Of a stretch of 14,613 bases of DNA, positions 6,997-13,826 are shown in pieces. The notes beneath the pieces are model-generated. The model did not search any database, was not told where the DNA came from, and saw only the letters and a program-made list of their open reading frames with translations. This DNA comes from Candidatus Methylarchaceae archaeon HK01M. Its GTDB lineage: Archaea; Thermoproteota; Nitrososphaeria; Nitrososphaerales; JACAEJ01. The stretch spans positions 1 to 14,613 of the forward strand of contig JAKLZD010000155.1 of assembly GCA_024256245.1 (NCBI GenBank), given 5' to 3'. The number at the start of each line of letters is the position of its first letter. Position 1 is the stretch's first letter. The position numbers and the translations under genes were made by a program.

Positions 6997-8235
6997 CTAT
7001 TCCCGATCACTTCTCCTTTTCGATTCATATTGGCGAAAGAAACCATAGAATAGAATGGCCGAGGCTGTGTAGAATGTGCCACATATTAAGAATGGTAGAT
7101 AAAGTGATATATTCTGAAGAATGTAACCTCCAAACATTGTAGTTATGGCGTAAGGAAGGTTCCAAGCTAAGCCAGTTATGCCTGAAGCCGAGCCCCTCTC
7201 TTCTGGAGTAACCATACCCATCATGAAGGACAGGGATATAGGGTTTGAGACGTTCATCAAGAAAGTTCTGAATACGAAGAGAATTGCTACTATACTGTAG
7301 TTGTCTATAAAGGGCATCATGAACATCAAACTTGTCGACAGGCCTACAGTTAGAACTATGCTGTTGACCATGCCAATTGAATCAGAGAGCTTAGGAGCTG
7401 CAAGGTACGATAAAGCCATTATACCGTTGACAACAGCGTACAACGGACCCAAGACTACTTCATCTACTCCAAAATTCAAAAAGAACCAGAGAGAGAAGAG
7501 GGGTATTATGAAACCAGCCCCAATGCCAATCAAAGCATCGGTGAGAGAGAACTTGGCTATAATCTTTAAAGACTTCCTTGGTAAGAGCCTTCTTTTATCT
7601 CTATAAATTCTACCTTCCTTGATTAAAGCAAGAGGGAATAATGAAAGAATCAAAAAGAAGGATGCAAGAGCGAACATAGGTCTGTATGATAGCACTTCAG
7701 GAAAGTTGAACCATGCTCGAAAGTAAAGTGGCAAACCACTCAACAAAGCCCCAATAGTGTATGTCGAGGTTGATATAAAGAAAGAAAGGCTGAAAGTCAC
7801 GGTCATCTTTCCCTCATAAGCCTTCTCCGCCAATAAAGCACTACTAGAAGGGTAGAACATGGCACTTCCAGCGCCACCCATCATCCCAGAGATGAAAAGT
7901 AAAGAGTAGTCTATGGTGAAGATGTACACTACGTACGAAATAGCTTGAAGAAGAATACCTAGGGCTAAAAAAATCCTTCGACCATATCTATCACTCAACA
8001 TTCCGAATGGAAAGGTAAAGGTTGAACTTACAAGACCAAAAGCGGCATACAATACACCTATCAAAGTAGGGTCTATTCCTGCCTTTTCAAGGTAGATCGA
8101 CTGGATAACTAAGAGAAAGCTATAAGGTAAGGATGTAAGGGAAGATATGATGATTATCAGTTTGGCTTCTCTTCCAATCCTACTGTAGTATCTTACAGTT
8201 TTTCCCATTCGTTGCCAAAGAAGTCTGTATGACAT
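6997..8235 (-). CDS. MFS family transporter, DHA-like, substrate unknown
   Basis: Secondary transporter of the major facilitator superfamily, 412 aa, with about 12 predicted membrane segments in two halves joined by a basic loop near 205-225 (YRDKRRLLPRKSLK). The MFS motif A, GMLSDRYGRR (78-87), is clear in the loop between segments 2 and 3. A weaker counterpart, PKLSDSIG, occurs in the second half, and TPEERGSASG (342-351) matches the family's segment 10-11 loop. The topology resembles drug:H+ antiporter-like MFS proteins, but the substrate cannot be deduced. The start is ATG at 8235 with a good TATA box about 31 bases upstream and no SD, so the mRNA is probably leaderless or nearly so. The upstream 99-aa gene ends 62 bases away and the TATA box lies between them, so this gene has its own promoter. 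Confidence 0.92.
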   Translation of the reverse strand: MSYRLLWQRMGKTVRYYSRIGREAKLIIIISSLTSLPYSFLLVIQSIYLEKAGIDPTLIGVLYAAFGLVSSTFTFPFGMLSDRYGRRIFLALGILLQAISYVVYIFTIDYSLLFISGMMGGAGSAMFYPSSSALLAEKAYEGKMTVTFSLSFFISTSTYTIGALLSGLPLYFRAWFNFPEVLSYRPMFALASFFLILSLFPLALIKEGRIYRDKRRLLPRKSLKIIAKFSLTDALIGIGAGFIIPLFSLWFFLNFGVDEVVLGPLYAVVNGIMALSYLAAPKLSDSIGMVNSIVLTVGLSTSLMFMMPFIDNYSIVAILFVFRTFLMNVSNPISLSFMMGMVTPEERGSASGITGLAWNLPYAITTMFGGYILQNISLYLPFLICGTFYTASAILFYGFFRQYESKRRSDRE

Positions 8236-8260
8236 CTAAGCCAAAAGATGTTCTAAATAA

Positions 8261-8271
8261 GATATATAAAC
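8261..8271 (-). promoter_or_regulatory. TATA box of MFS transporter 1
   Basis: GTTTATATATC on the minus strand, centred about 31 bases before the ATG at 8235. The spacing predicts a transcription start within a few bases of the start codon. Confidence 0.5.
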
Positions 8272-8297
8272 AGGAACTGAATCCTTGATCGTCTGTT

Positions 8298-8597
8298 TTA
8301 AAGTACCATATAGAAGGTCTCTTCTTCGAGTTTAGTCTTAACCCTTCTCACTATGATCTTTTCTTCTTTCAATAGTTGTTTTATGGCTTCTTGTACAAGC
8401 CACATTACACTGACGTTACTGAGGGTGTCTGTAAGCGATTCAACCGATTTTACACGGTAAAAGTTGGAGGGGAGAAAGGATAGCCCTGCAGTTATCTCTT
8501 CCTTTGTGCACGGTCTTCCACGATTTCGACGAAGAAAACTCACTATCTGTACTTCTAATGTATCGATAGTCTTACTTTTAATTTTGTTAATAGACAA
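8298..8597 (-). CDS. Small winged-helix-like protein of unknown function
   Basis: Not recognised as a named family. It has 99 aa: a basic N-terminal helix (IVSFLRRNRGRP, 18-29), then TKEEITAGLSFLPSN (31-45), then a helix WLVQEAIKQLLKEEKI (66-81), then a terminal strand pair IIVRRVKTKLEEETFYMVL (81-99). The order helix / 'T-x-EEI' helix / helix / beta wing is what small archaeal winged-helix DNA-binding proteins look like, so a regulator is possible; this is inference. There is no membrane segment or cysteine pair. The start is TTG at 8597 without SD, but a strong TATA box lies about 37 bases upstream. The next in-frame start candidate (GTG at codon 19) would lose the first helix. It precedes the MFS gene on the same strand. 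Confidence 0.7.
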   Translation of the reverse strand: MSINKIKSKTIDTLEVQIVSFLRRNRGRPCTKEEITAGLSFLPSNFYRVKSVESLTDTLSNVSVMWLVQEAIKQLLKEEKIIVRRVKTKLEEETFYMVL

Positions 8598-8628
8598 TGT
8601 CTGATACCTATATGTTTTCCGATCAACA

Positions 8629-8640
8629 ATTTATATTTTA
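8629..8640 (-). promoter_or_regulatory. TATA box of the 99-aa gene
   Basis: The minus strand reads TAAAATATAAAT, a good BRE/TATA match. It is about 37 bases before the TTG at 8597, predicting a leader of around ten bases. This supports the 99-aa frame being a real gene. Confidence 0.5.
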
Positions 8641-8652
8641 GTTTATTATGTC

Positions 8653-8867
8653 TTAAGCTTCAGCATAGTTGAGCAGCTCATAAACTATGTCCTTTCCTTT
8701 TGTTCTTCCAATGATTTCATTAAGTAAAATCCATAAATGTGCATTACACAATGGTTTGATGAATGTAATTGTTAAAAAAAGTAAAACAACCAAAACAATT
8801 TACCTGGGTACTGATCCATGAGATTCCCCAAATAATTGGATCCTTGGTGGTCTAACGGTACTAGAAC
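8653..8867 (-). pseudogene. Possible decayed reading frame with one frameshift
   Basis: Two short open minus-strand frames abut here. The first (8867 to the TAA at 8772-8774) reads VLVPLDHQGSNYLG, then MDQYPGKLFWLFYFF. The second, open to the TAA at 8653-8655, reads LTITFIKPLCNAHLW, then LNEIIGRTKGKDIVYELL and NYAEA. One extra T in the run of seven T (8774-8780) would join them into about 71 codons. The joined frame has a plausible hydrophobic segment and an amphipathic tail. An in-frame TAA (8868-8870) closes it upstream. I do not recognise the protein. It could be a gene remnant, a real small gene hit by a homopolymer error, or chance in AT-rich DNA. Confidence 0.3.
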
Positions 8868-8898
8868 TTAAGAATCAGATGCAGGAAAAGTAGTAGAA

Positions 8899-8925
8899 TA
8901 ACTTCCTTTAGAAGTTACTAAAGGA
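8899..8925. repeat. Two overlapping, mutually exclusive hairpins
   Basis: TAACTTC (8899-8905) pairs with GAAGTTA (8911-8917) around a five-base loop. TCCTTTAG (8904-8911) pairs with CTAAAGGA (8918-8925) around a six-base loop. Both are perfect, and they share bases 8904-8905 and 8911-8917, so only one can form at a time. The site lies in the 444-bp gap between the 99-aa gene and the HD gene. Confidence 0.55.
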
Positions 8926-9041
8926 CTGTAAAATTGCCTCCCCTTCATTTTTTATTTTTGAATTTTCTTCTAGAGATTTTGCGCCATGTAAACATCTAGT
9001 GTGGATTTGAGCGTGATCGTAAAGTAAAATACATAATCATC
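8926..9041. other. Gene-free remainder of the gap before the HD gene
   Basis: No gene or RNA is recognised. The plus strand has a T-rich patch (about 8947-8970, with runs of six and five T) following the hairpins, which could terminate a plus-strand transcript, but no plus-strand gene is evident upstream. Read on the minus strand this is the 3' flank of the HD gene, with only weak T-rich stretches. Confidence 0.3.
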
Positions 9042-9593
9042 TCACACAAAGAAATTCTTCTTGACTTCATCTTCTGGGTCACGGCCTAAAAGCTTGGCGA
9101 GTTCGCCCTTCAGTTCTATGAGCCTTTGCACTGCATCACTTTCATCTCCAAGTTCCTTCCTGAACTTATCCAGAGTCTCTTCTAAAGGGATTACTCTGTC
9201 CATTCCAACTATCTTATCAGCGAAACAGACGACCTTCTCCTCCAAAGTTTCTGGCATATATACCCCCTCTGGCAGGTTTATCTTCTCGGCATCTTCCTTT
9301 GATAGACCCCCACCTACATGCCTCTCTGCTATCCTTACTATCCTTTCATCAATGCCCATCTCCCTCAGAAGTTTTCCACCTACGTATCCATGATGAACAG
9401 TATGCATTCTCGTCCTACCAATGTCGTGCAGTAACCCGCCTACTTTCACCAATTCTAGGTCGATTTCATAACCATTCTCCTTCAGAGCAAAAGCCAAAAT
9501 AAGCGAGACTTCACTCACAGTAATGCTATGTCTGAGGAGGGTATCAGGAGCCTTCTCCTCCTTTAATAAATTTATAGCTTCTTGCTCGTTCAT
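9042..9593 (-). CDS. HD-domain phosphohydrolase, TIGR00295-like
   Basis: Metal-dependent phosphohydrolase of the HD superfamily, 183 aa, resembling the archaeal TIGR00295 group whose substrate is not established. The metal-binding pattern is complete: H22 (RHS), H56-D57 in GLLHDIGR, H67/H68 in HTVHHGYVGG, H92 in ERHVGGG, and D126 in CFADKIVG. The C-terminal helices (about 128-183) are charged, with no membrane segment. The start is ATG at 9593 with only a weak upstream AAAGATG. It begins 49 bases after the tfe stop, on the same strand, so co-transcription with tfe is likely. A TATA-like CTTTATTTAG in the gap could instead give it its own short-leader mRNA. Possible roles are nucleotide or cyclic-phosphate turnover. 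Confidence 0.9.
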   Translation of the reverse strand: MNEQEAINLLKEEKAPDTLLRHSITVSEVSLILAFALKENGYEIDLELVKVGGLLHDIGRTRMHTVHHGYVGGKLLREMGIDERIVRIAERHVGGGLSKEDAEKINLPEGVYMPETLEEKVVCFADKIVGMDRVIPLEETLDKFRKELGDESDAVQRLIELKGELAKLLGRDPEDEVKKNFFV

Positions 9594-9642
9594 TTTACAT
9601 CTTTCTGACGGAAATCGGTTGCTAAATAAAGAGTATTAAAAA

Positions 9643-10203
9643 TCAAAGCTGATCCATAGATTCGCCTTTTTCATTGGCATTCTCTATTTCATCTATTATC
9701 TCATTTATCTTCCATTCAAGAGCTTTCTTCAGTTCGCTATTATCTACACGATCCAAGATTTTATCACAATCATCGCACTTAAAGAAAAGATCGATAGACT
9801 CCTCGAAAGTCTTTCTTTTGCAATCAGGCGTGCCACAGTGGTAGAATTCATGGGTTTCTTCATATATCAGCCTTTCTTGAAGTCTTCTTAAGGTTTTTTT
9901 CTTCTGAGTATCTATGAAGCTGTCCGTCTGGTCTCTTTGAGCTCGCCATCTGTACACGAACCAGCCTCGCTTCAAGTCTCGGACTCTTACACCACCTATA
10001 AGAGACCGGCCAAATAAGTGGTATAAAGTCTTTCTAACAGTATTGATCTTCAACCCTGTAGCACTAGCTATCTCTTCATCAGTTGCATGCTCATTGTTGA
10101 GAAGTGCCCTTGCTACTCTTACGTACTCTTCGCCCCCCAATAGACCGGCTATCTTGACAAAGGCATCTTCATACTCGACCTTTGAATGCCTCACCATCGT
10201 CAT
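9643..10203 (-). CDS. tfe: Transcription initiation factor E, alpha subunit (TFE)
   Basis: General transcription factor homologous to the N-terminal half of eukaryotic TFIIE-alpha. It binds RNA polymerase and the upstream non-template strand and aids promoter opening. It has 186 aa: an extended winged helix (about 10-90, with TDEEIASATGLKINTVRKTLYHL as helix-turn-helix at 41-63 and a basic wing, VRVRDLKRGWFVYRW), a helical linker (about 95-117), and a zinc ribbon with C123/C128 (CGTPDC) and C143/C146 (CDDC) separated by KTFEESIDLFF. An acidic tail follows. The CX4C first knuckle resembles Nitrososphaeria-type TFEs. The start is ATG at 10203 with a strong AGGAGG SD five bases upstream; ATG at codon 3 is the only nearby alternative. 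The HD gene follows 49 bases later. Confidence 0.96.
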   Translation of the reverse strand: MTMVRHSKVEYEDAFVKIAGLLGGEEYVRVARALLNNEHATDEEIASATGLKINTVRKTLYHLFGRSLIGGVRVRDLKRGWFVYRWRAQRDQTDSFIDTQKKKTLRRLQERLIYEETHEFYHCGTPDCKRKTFEESIDLFFKCDDCDKILDRVDNSELKKALEWKINEIIDEIENANEKGESMDQL

Positions 10204-10208
10204 TTTTT

Positions 10209-10214
10209 CCTCCT
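10209..10214 (-). promoter_or_regulatory. Strong Shine-Dalgarno site of tfe
   Basis: AGGAGG on the minus strand followed by five A before the ATG at 10203. It is the best SD in the window and shows that tfe has a leader, unlike several other first genes here. Confidence 0.7.
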
Positions 10215-10255
10215 AAAGGGGTTTTTTGCCCAAAAATTTGATAATTTAGAAGATG

Positions 10256-10272
10256 ACACATATTAATTGTGT
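10256..10272. promoter_or_regulatory. Inverted repeat flanking a TATA-like element upstream of tfe
   Basis: ACACA (10256-10260) and TGTGT (10268-10272) are inverted copies seven bases apart, and the spacer TATTAAT is TATA-like. It lies 53-69 bases upstream of the tfe start, where a core promoter is expected given the SD-bearing leader. It could be a promoter overlapped by an operator; this is inference. Confidence 0.35.
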
Positions 10273-10496
10273 AAAAATCCTCTTTTAAGATTTTCCATAA
10301 AATCGATCTTTCTTAGTATCAATAGTCGACCTTACTAGATCTTCCCTCTCATCTAAAACCTTTGGCTTTCATCAAACAGCTTTTTACGTAATAATCTCCT
10401 TATGGCTGAACTCGATACTTTGTCGTTCATCTTCTATCCTTTCCCCTTGAGTCATAATCTTTGTGGGAAAAGGTATAGTCTTACACTCGATCCTTT
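10273..10496. other. Intergenic stretch between MFS transporter 2 and tfe
   Basis: No convincing gene. The minus strand holds a 25-codon frame at 10353-10430 (MNDKVSSSAIRRLLRKKLFD...) with GGA six to nine bases before its ATG. It is too short to judge. Some T-rich runs follow the MFS stop. I see no structured RNA. Confidence 0.35.
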
Positions 10497-11903
10497 TTAA
10501 ACCGATGGATTTTGAGGCCTTGACTCTATTTTATTTCTCGTCTCTTCTTTCTTAAGAGGAGGTTTTGAGATTTCTTCTAGGACTTTGCCCTTTGTTTCTA
10601 TCCCCAAAATCAAGACGCATATAGCCCCTAAGAAGTGTACCACAGCAAATACAAGGAACATAAGAGAGATGTCCCCTTGTGACCACCAAAGGTAACCTGT
10701 TATTATGGGCGCAAAGATCAAAGTAAGGCGCCCGATGCTTGCAGAAAGTCCCGACCCTGTTCCTCTTATAGGAGTAGGATAGAGTTCAGGGGTATAGGCA
10801 TAGAGACCGGCCCATGCACCCAAGTTGAAGAACGAGATGACGCCCATCCAGAAGAGTACGAAGGATATTCCTGTTGCTTGTCCAAATAAAAGACTGCCAA
10901 GGCCAGCGAGAGCCAGATATGCGACTAAAACGGGCTTTCTCCCAATAGAATCTAGAAGAAAAGTTGCGCTATAGTATCCAGGTATCTGCAACAAAGTCAC
11001 AAGAAGTACAAAGTAAAGAGGCGTAAGGAGCTCTTTTGCAGCTGTAAGCTCGACATAAATTGAAGGAAGCCAGAGAAATATCCCGTGATACGTATAGACC
11101 AAGACTGACCATGAGATCCATAGCATTGCCGTTCTTTTGCCATACATAGAAGACCAGACTTCTTTCAAAGTAGATTTTACTGGATAGAGAGGGTTACGAT
11201 TTTTAGGGCGACCCCCATCAGGCATCAGGGAAGCAAGTCCATGTCTTTCAAGGATATCCCAGGCTTCGTCCCCCATTCCTTTATTCTCTAGATATCTTAT
11301 AGACTCGGGTAAAAACCGAAGAATCAAAGGAATCAGAAGGAGTGGGATGAGACCCATCAAGAAGGTCAGACGCCACCCTAAGAACTCGCCATATCCCTTG
11401 ATCAAGTAAAATGGGAAGATTATTGCAAGCACTGCCCCGTATGCCCAAGCAGATTCTATCAAACCCAGAAAACGCCCTCTAGACTTTGCAGGTACGTATT
11501 CGGATACATAAACTCCGGGCTGAGGCAATGAGCCGCCCAAGCCTATTCCTGCTAGAAAGCGAAGGATAGACAGAGATAGAGCATCCCAAGCAAAAGATGA
11601 AAGCCCTGTAAATGTAGCCATTATCAAGATGGTCAGTAAAAGGGCTTTCCTTCTACCTAAAAGGTCTGCTATGATTCCACAACTTAAAGCGCCAATGAAC
11701 ATTCCCACAGCTGTCAGACTTAGGATAAGGCTTTGTGTAGGTATATCTAAAGCCCACTCTTTACTTATAGCAGGCAAAATGGGTGAGAGTAGAAGGTAGT
11801 TCATAGCAGTAAATCCATAGACCAAACTACCTACGACCAATAATATATAATGGAACCGTGATAGTGGTGCCTTCTCTAAGAATTCTGTTAAACTCTTCTT
11901 CAT
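10497..11903 (-). CDS. MFS transporter, NiaP/SV2-like (sugar-porter-related)
   Basis: Proton-coupled or uniport solute importer of the MFS, 468 aa with about 12 membrane segments. Its signatures are those of the metabolite/sugar:H+ branch that includes NiaP and SV2: motif A GIIADLLGRRK (76-86), SEYVPAKSRGRFLG (134-147) in the loop after segment 4, PESIRYL (199-205) before the central loop, DSIGRKP (318-324) as the second motif A, and PELYPTPIRGTGSG (372-385). The central loop (205-250) is soluble and the C-terminal tail basic. Likely substrates are organic or aromatic acids or sugars; the sequence does not say which. The start is ATG at 11903 with GGGGAG three bases upstream. It is single: the neighbours on both sides are separated by 160-290 bases, and a terminator-like hairpin precedes it. 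Confidence 0.93.
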   Translation of the reverse strand: MKKSLTEFLEKAPLSRFHYILLVVGSLVYGFTAMNYLLLSPILPAISKEWALDIPTQSLILSLTAVGMFIGALSCGIIADLLGRRKALLLTILIMATFTGLSSFAWDALSLSILRFLAGIGLGGSLPQPGVYVSEYVPAKSRGRFLGLIESAWAYGAVLAIIFPFYLIKGYGEFLGWRLTFLMGLIPLLLIPLILRFLPESIRYLENKGMGDEAWDILERHGLASLMPDGGRPKNRNPLYPVKSTLKEVWSSMYGKRTAMLWISWSVLVYTYHGIFLWLPSIYVELTAAKELLTPLYFVLLVTLLQIPGYYSATFLLDSIGRKPVLVAYLALAGLGSLLFGQATGISFVLFWMGVISFFNLGAWAGLYAYTPELYPTPIRGTGSGLSASIGRLTLIFAPIITGYLWWSQGDISLMFLVFAVVHFLGAICVLILGIETKGKVLEEISKPPLKKEETRNKIESRPQNPSV

Positions 11904-11960
11904 ACTCTCCCCTTTGATTTCATGCTTAAATTAAAAGGATAAAAGTATATTGAAAGTGGC

Positions 11961-12003
11961 AAAAAATGGAGAAAAGGTATATCGGCAGATAATCGTTGCC
12001 GAT
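11961..12003 (-). terminator. Hairpin plus T-run after trm56
   Basis: ATCGGCA (11981-11987) and TGCCGAT (11997-12003) form a perfect 7-bp stem with a nine-base loop, 62 bases after the trm56 stop. Reading on the minus strand, T-rich DNA follows, ending in six T (11961-11966). This fits the end of the hflX-trm56 transcript, although the repeat could equally be a binding site upstream of the MFS gene. Confidence 0.45.
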
Positions 12004-12064
12004 GAATAGAGCTTCCTTTATCTGACTGAGATGAAGATTGGAATTTGTGTTTTAAAAGAAAAAA

Positions 12065-12634
12065 TTAACTTGGACGGTCGGAAATGAATACTACACGCTT
12101 CCCTCTTTTCTGAGGTATTATCTTCACCTTTGCACCCTTAAATTCTTTGGATATCTCTCTGCCTTCAAAGTATCGGTCGAGGAAGATAGCTAAGGCAGAA
12201 CATTCAGAATGGGGCTCATTACCTATAGCAACGTTAAATTCTGAGACTTCTTCCCTGAAGAAGTCTGGAGGGACTTTCTGGCTACCTATAAGGACCATGA
12301 CGTCTTTACCTGTCGACTTAATCCTTTTCAATACATCACTAGTTTCTATGTTTTCCCCATAAGCCGTTAAGTGAACAACGATCCCTCCTTTCTTCCTCCA
12401 CTTATTGATCGCTCTCATCCATGGGATGCTCATTTCAAAAAAGAAGGGGCCACCCCATCTTTCTACAACCTTCTCTATCATGTGTTTGACGTCTTTATCC
12501 TCCACATCCGATAGTATTACACCAGATGCGCCAAGGGCACGGGCAGTCAAGACGATATGTGTGGTCAACCTCTCGTCCCTTAGGCGATGCCCCCACCTTA
12601 AGACTATAACTTCTGCCATTTTCCGATCCTTCAT
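12065..12634 (-). CDS. trm56: tRNA (cytidine-56-2'-O)-methyltransferase, aTrm56
   Basis: SPOUT-class methyltransferase that uses S-adenosylmethionine to 2'-O-methylate C56 in the T-loop of archaeal tRNAs, stabilising the D-loop/T-loop contact. It has 189 aa; the N-terminal signature VLRWGHRLRDERLTTHIVL followed by TARALGASG (about 11-38) is diagnostic. The knot region includes MVLIGSQKVPPDFF (113-126) and NVAIGNEPHSECSALAIFLDR (134-154), the SAM-binding part. Two starts are possible. ATG at 12634 overlaps the hflX stop by one base (TAATG), so coupling is possible. ATG at codon 6 (12619) has AAGGA seven bases upstream and gives the more typical N-terminus MAEVIVLRWGH. I favour the second but list the longer frame. 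It is co-transcribed with hflX. Confidence 0.94.
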   Translation of the reverse strand: MKDRKMAEVIVLRWGHRLRDERLTTHIVLTARALGASGVILSDVEDKDVKHMIEKVVERWGGPFFFEMSIPWMRAINKWRKKGGIVVHLTAYGENIETSDVLKRIKSTGKDVMVLIGSQKVPPDFFREEVSEFNVAIGNEPHSECSALAIFLDRYFEGREISKEFKGAKVKIIPQKRGKRVVFISDRPS

Positions 12635-13731
12635 TACAATGCCTTGGGCAAGAGGGATGAAGCACGAACTTGGACCATCTCGTATATCTTGGACTTAAGT
12701 CTACCGATTCCAAAGCAAGTCTTTGCCGATGTTATTGCGACATCTTCAGGGATCATATTAAGGGCTTTGATCTTATCTTTGACTTCATCCATACTTGTGA
12801 GGTCGAACTTGTTGAAGATAGGTAAAACATTCAGAGGGGAAACGCCAAGGTCTGCAAGAATACGCACGCAACTCTTGTATTTTTTAACCATATTTTTAAG
12901 AGGCTCGCTGGCATCGATTACAAGAAGGGCCAAGTTTGCATAGGTCAATTCTTCTAAAGTAGCCTTGAAGGCCCCTATCATGTATGCAGGAAGTCTGCTG
13001 ATGAAGCCAACGGTATCTGATATTAGTACCTTCGATCCTGATAGTCTTATACCTCTAGTTGTAGTCGCTAGAGTAGTAAAGAAACCCCTCTCCGTCTCCT
13101 TCTGCTCTCCTGTTAAGATGTTGAAGAGGCTCGTCTTGCCAGTCCCTGTATAACCTGCAAAGGAGATTAGGGGCAGACCCTGCCTAAGCCTCCTTTTTTT
13201 ATAAAGCTCACGCCTCTTACTGACCTGCTTCAATTTTTTGATTATAGTTGCCATCCTCCTTCTTATCATCCTGTGGTAATCGTCTACATCGTATCTGCCC
13301 AAGCCGAGGAAGCCCGGTTGTTCACCTATCCTAGCCAACCTTACCTTCTCCCTTGCTCTAGGTATTTCATATCTTAGCTCAGCAAGTTTAACTTGTAGAT
13401 TCGCTTCAAAAGTAGATGCCCTTTTATGGAATATTTCCAATATCAACCGCTCTCTATCGATGATTTCGACGCCTGTGAGCTTTGCAAGGTTATAGATTTG
13501 AACGGATTTTAACCTCTTGTCGAAGAGTATGACGTCAACATGGAGGTCCTTTGATAGTCTTTTTAACTCTTCTGCCTTCCCCACACCTATACCGTATTTT
13601 GCTCTAGAGAGGTATTTCCGTGTGATGAGCTTTACGACTTCATAATCTACTGCCCCAGCTAAGCCCAAGGCTTCCTGAATAGCGAACTTATCAGAATAAG
13701 TTATGAGAATTGCCTTCTTCAAACGATCCAT
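12634..13731 (-). CDS. hflX: GTPase HflX
   Basis: Ribosome-binding GTPase of the Obg-HflX superfamily; bacterial members split stalled ribosomes, and the archaeal role is less well defined. It has 365 aa. The N-terminal HflX domain (about 1-105) includes KYGIGVGKAEEL (45-56), and a coiled linker (105-185) includes GFLGLGRYDVDDYHRMIRRR, the archaeal counterpart of the bacterial GGPGE-type segment. The G domain is complete: G1 GYTGTGKT (193-200), G2 TTTR (223-226), G3 DTVGF (239-243), G4 NKFD (307-310), G5 SAK (335-337). The long C-terminal domain of some bacterial forms is absent, as usual in archaea. The start is ATG at 13731 with no SD; a TATA-like ATTTATC about 22 bases upstream suggests a leaderless mRNA. 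trm56 overlaps its stop by one base, and a divergent HD gene shares the upstream gap. Confidence 0.95.
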   Translation of the reverse strand: MDRLKKAILITYSDKFAIQEALGLAGAVDYEVVKLITRKYLSRAKYGIGVGKAEELKRLSKDLHVDVILFDKRLKSVQIYNLAKLTGVEIIDRERLILEIFHKRASTFEANLQVKLAELRYEIPRAREKVRLARIGEQPGFLGLGRYDVDDYHRMIRRRMATIIKKLKQVSKRRELYKKRRLRQGLPLISFAGYTGTGKTSLFNILTGEQKETERGFFTTLATTTRGIRLSGSKVLISDTVGFISRLPAYMIGAFKATLEELTYANLALLVIDASEPLKNMVKKYKSCVRILADLGVSPLNVLPIFNKFDLTSMDEVKDKIKALNMIPEDVAITSAKTCFGIGRLKSKIYEMVQVRASSLLPKAL

Positions 13732-13826
13732 CTTATTGAAAATTAACTTGATAAATCTTATCCTAATCTTTCCTGCATTCCATTAGAGATAAAATCTTAA
13801 GAGTTAGATAGATAAATGAAGATGGT
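13732..13826. promoter_or_regulatory. Divergent promoter region of hflX and the HD gene
   Basis: 95 bases between two divergent starts. Minus-direction TATA candidate: ATTTATC near 13750-13757, with the partial palindrome GATAA-ATC-TTATC (13750-13762). Plus-direction candidate: GATAAAATC near 13788-13796, about 35 bases before the TTG. Neither start has a clear SD. Assignments are tentative. Confidence 0.35.

Noticed and set aside
12000..12035. Possible box C/D guide RNA (CGATGAA, CTGA and AGATGAA words in order)
   Set aside because: There is no final D box at a proper distance and no terminal stem; the words also overlap the hairpin of the trm56 terminator region.
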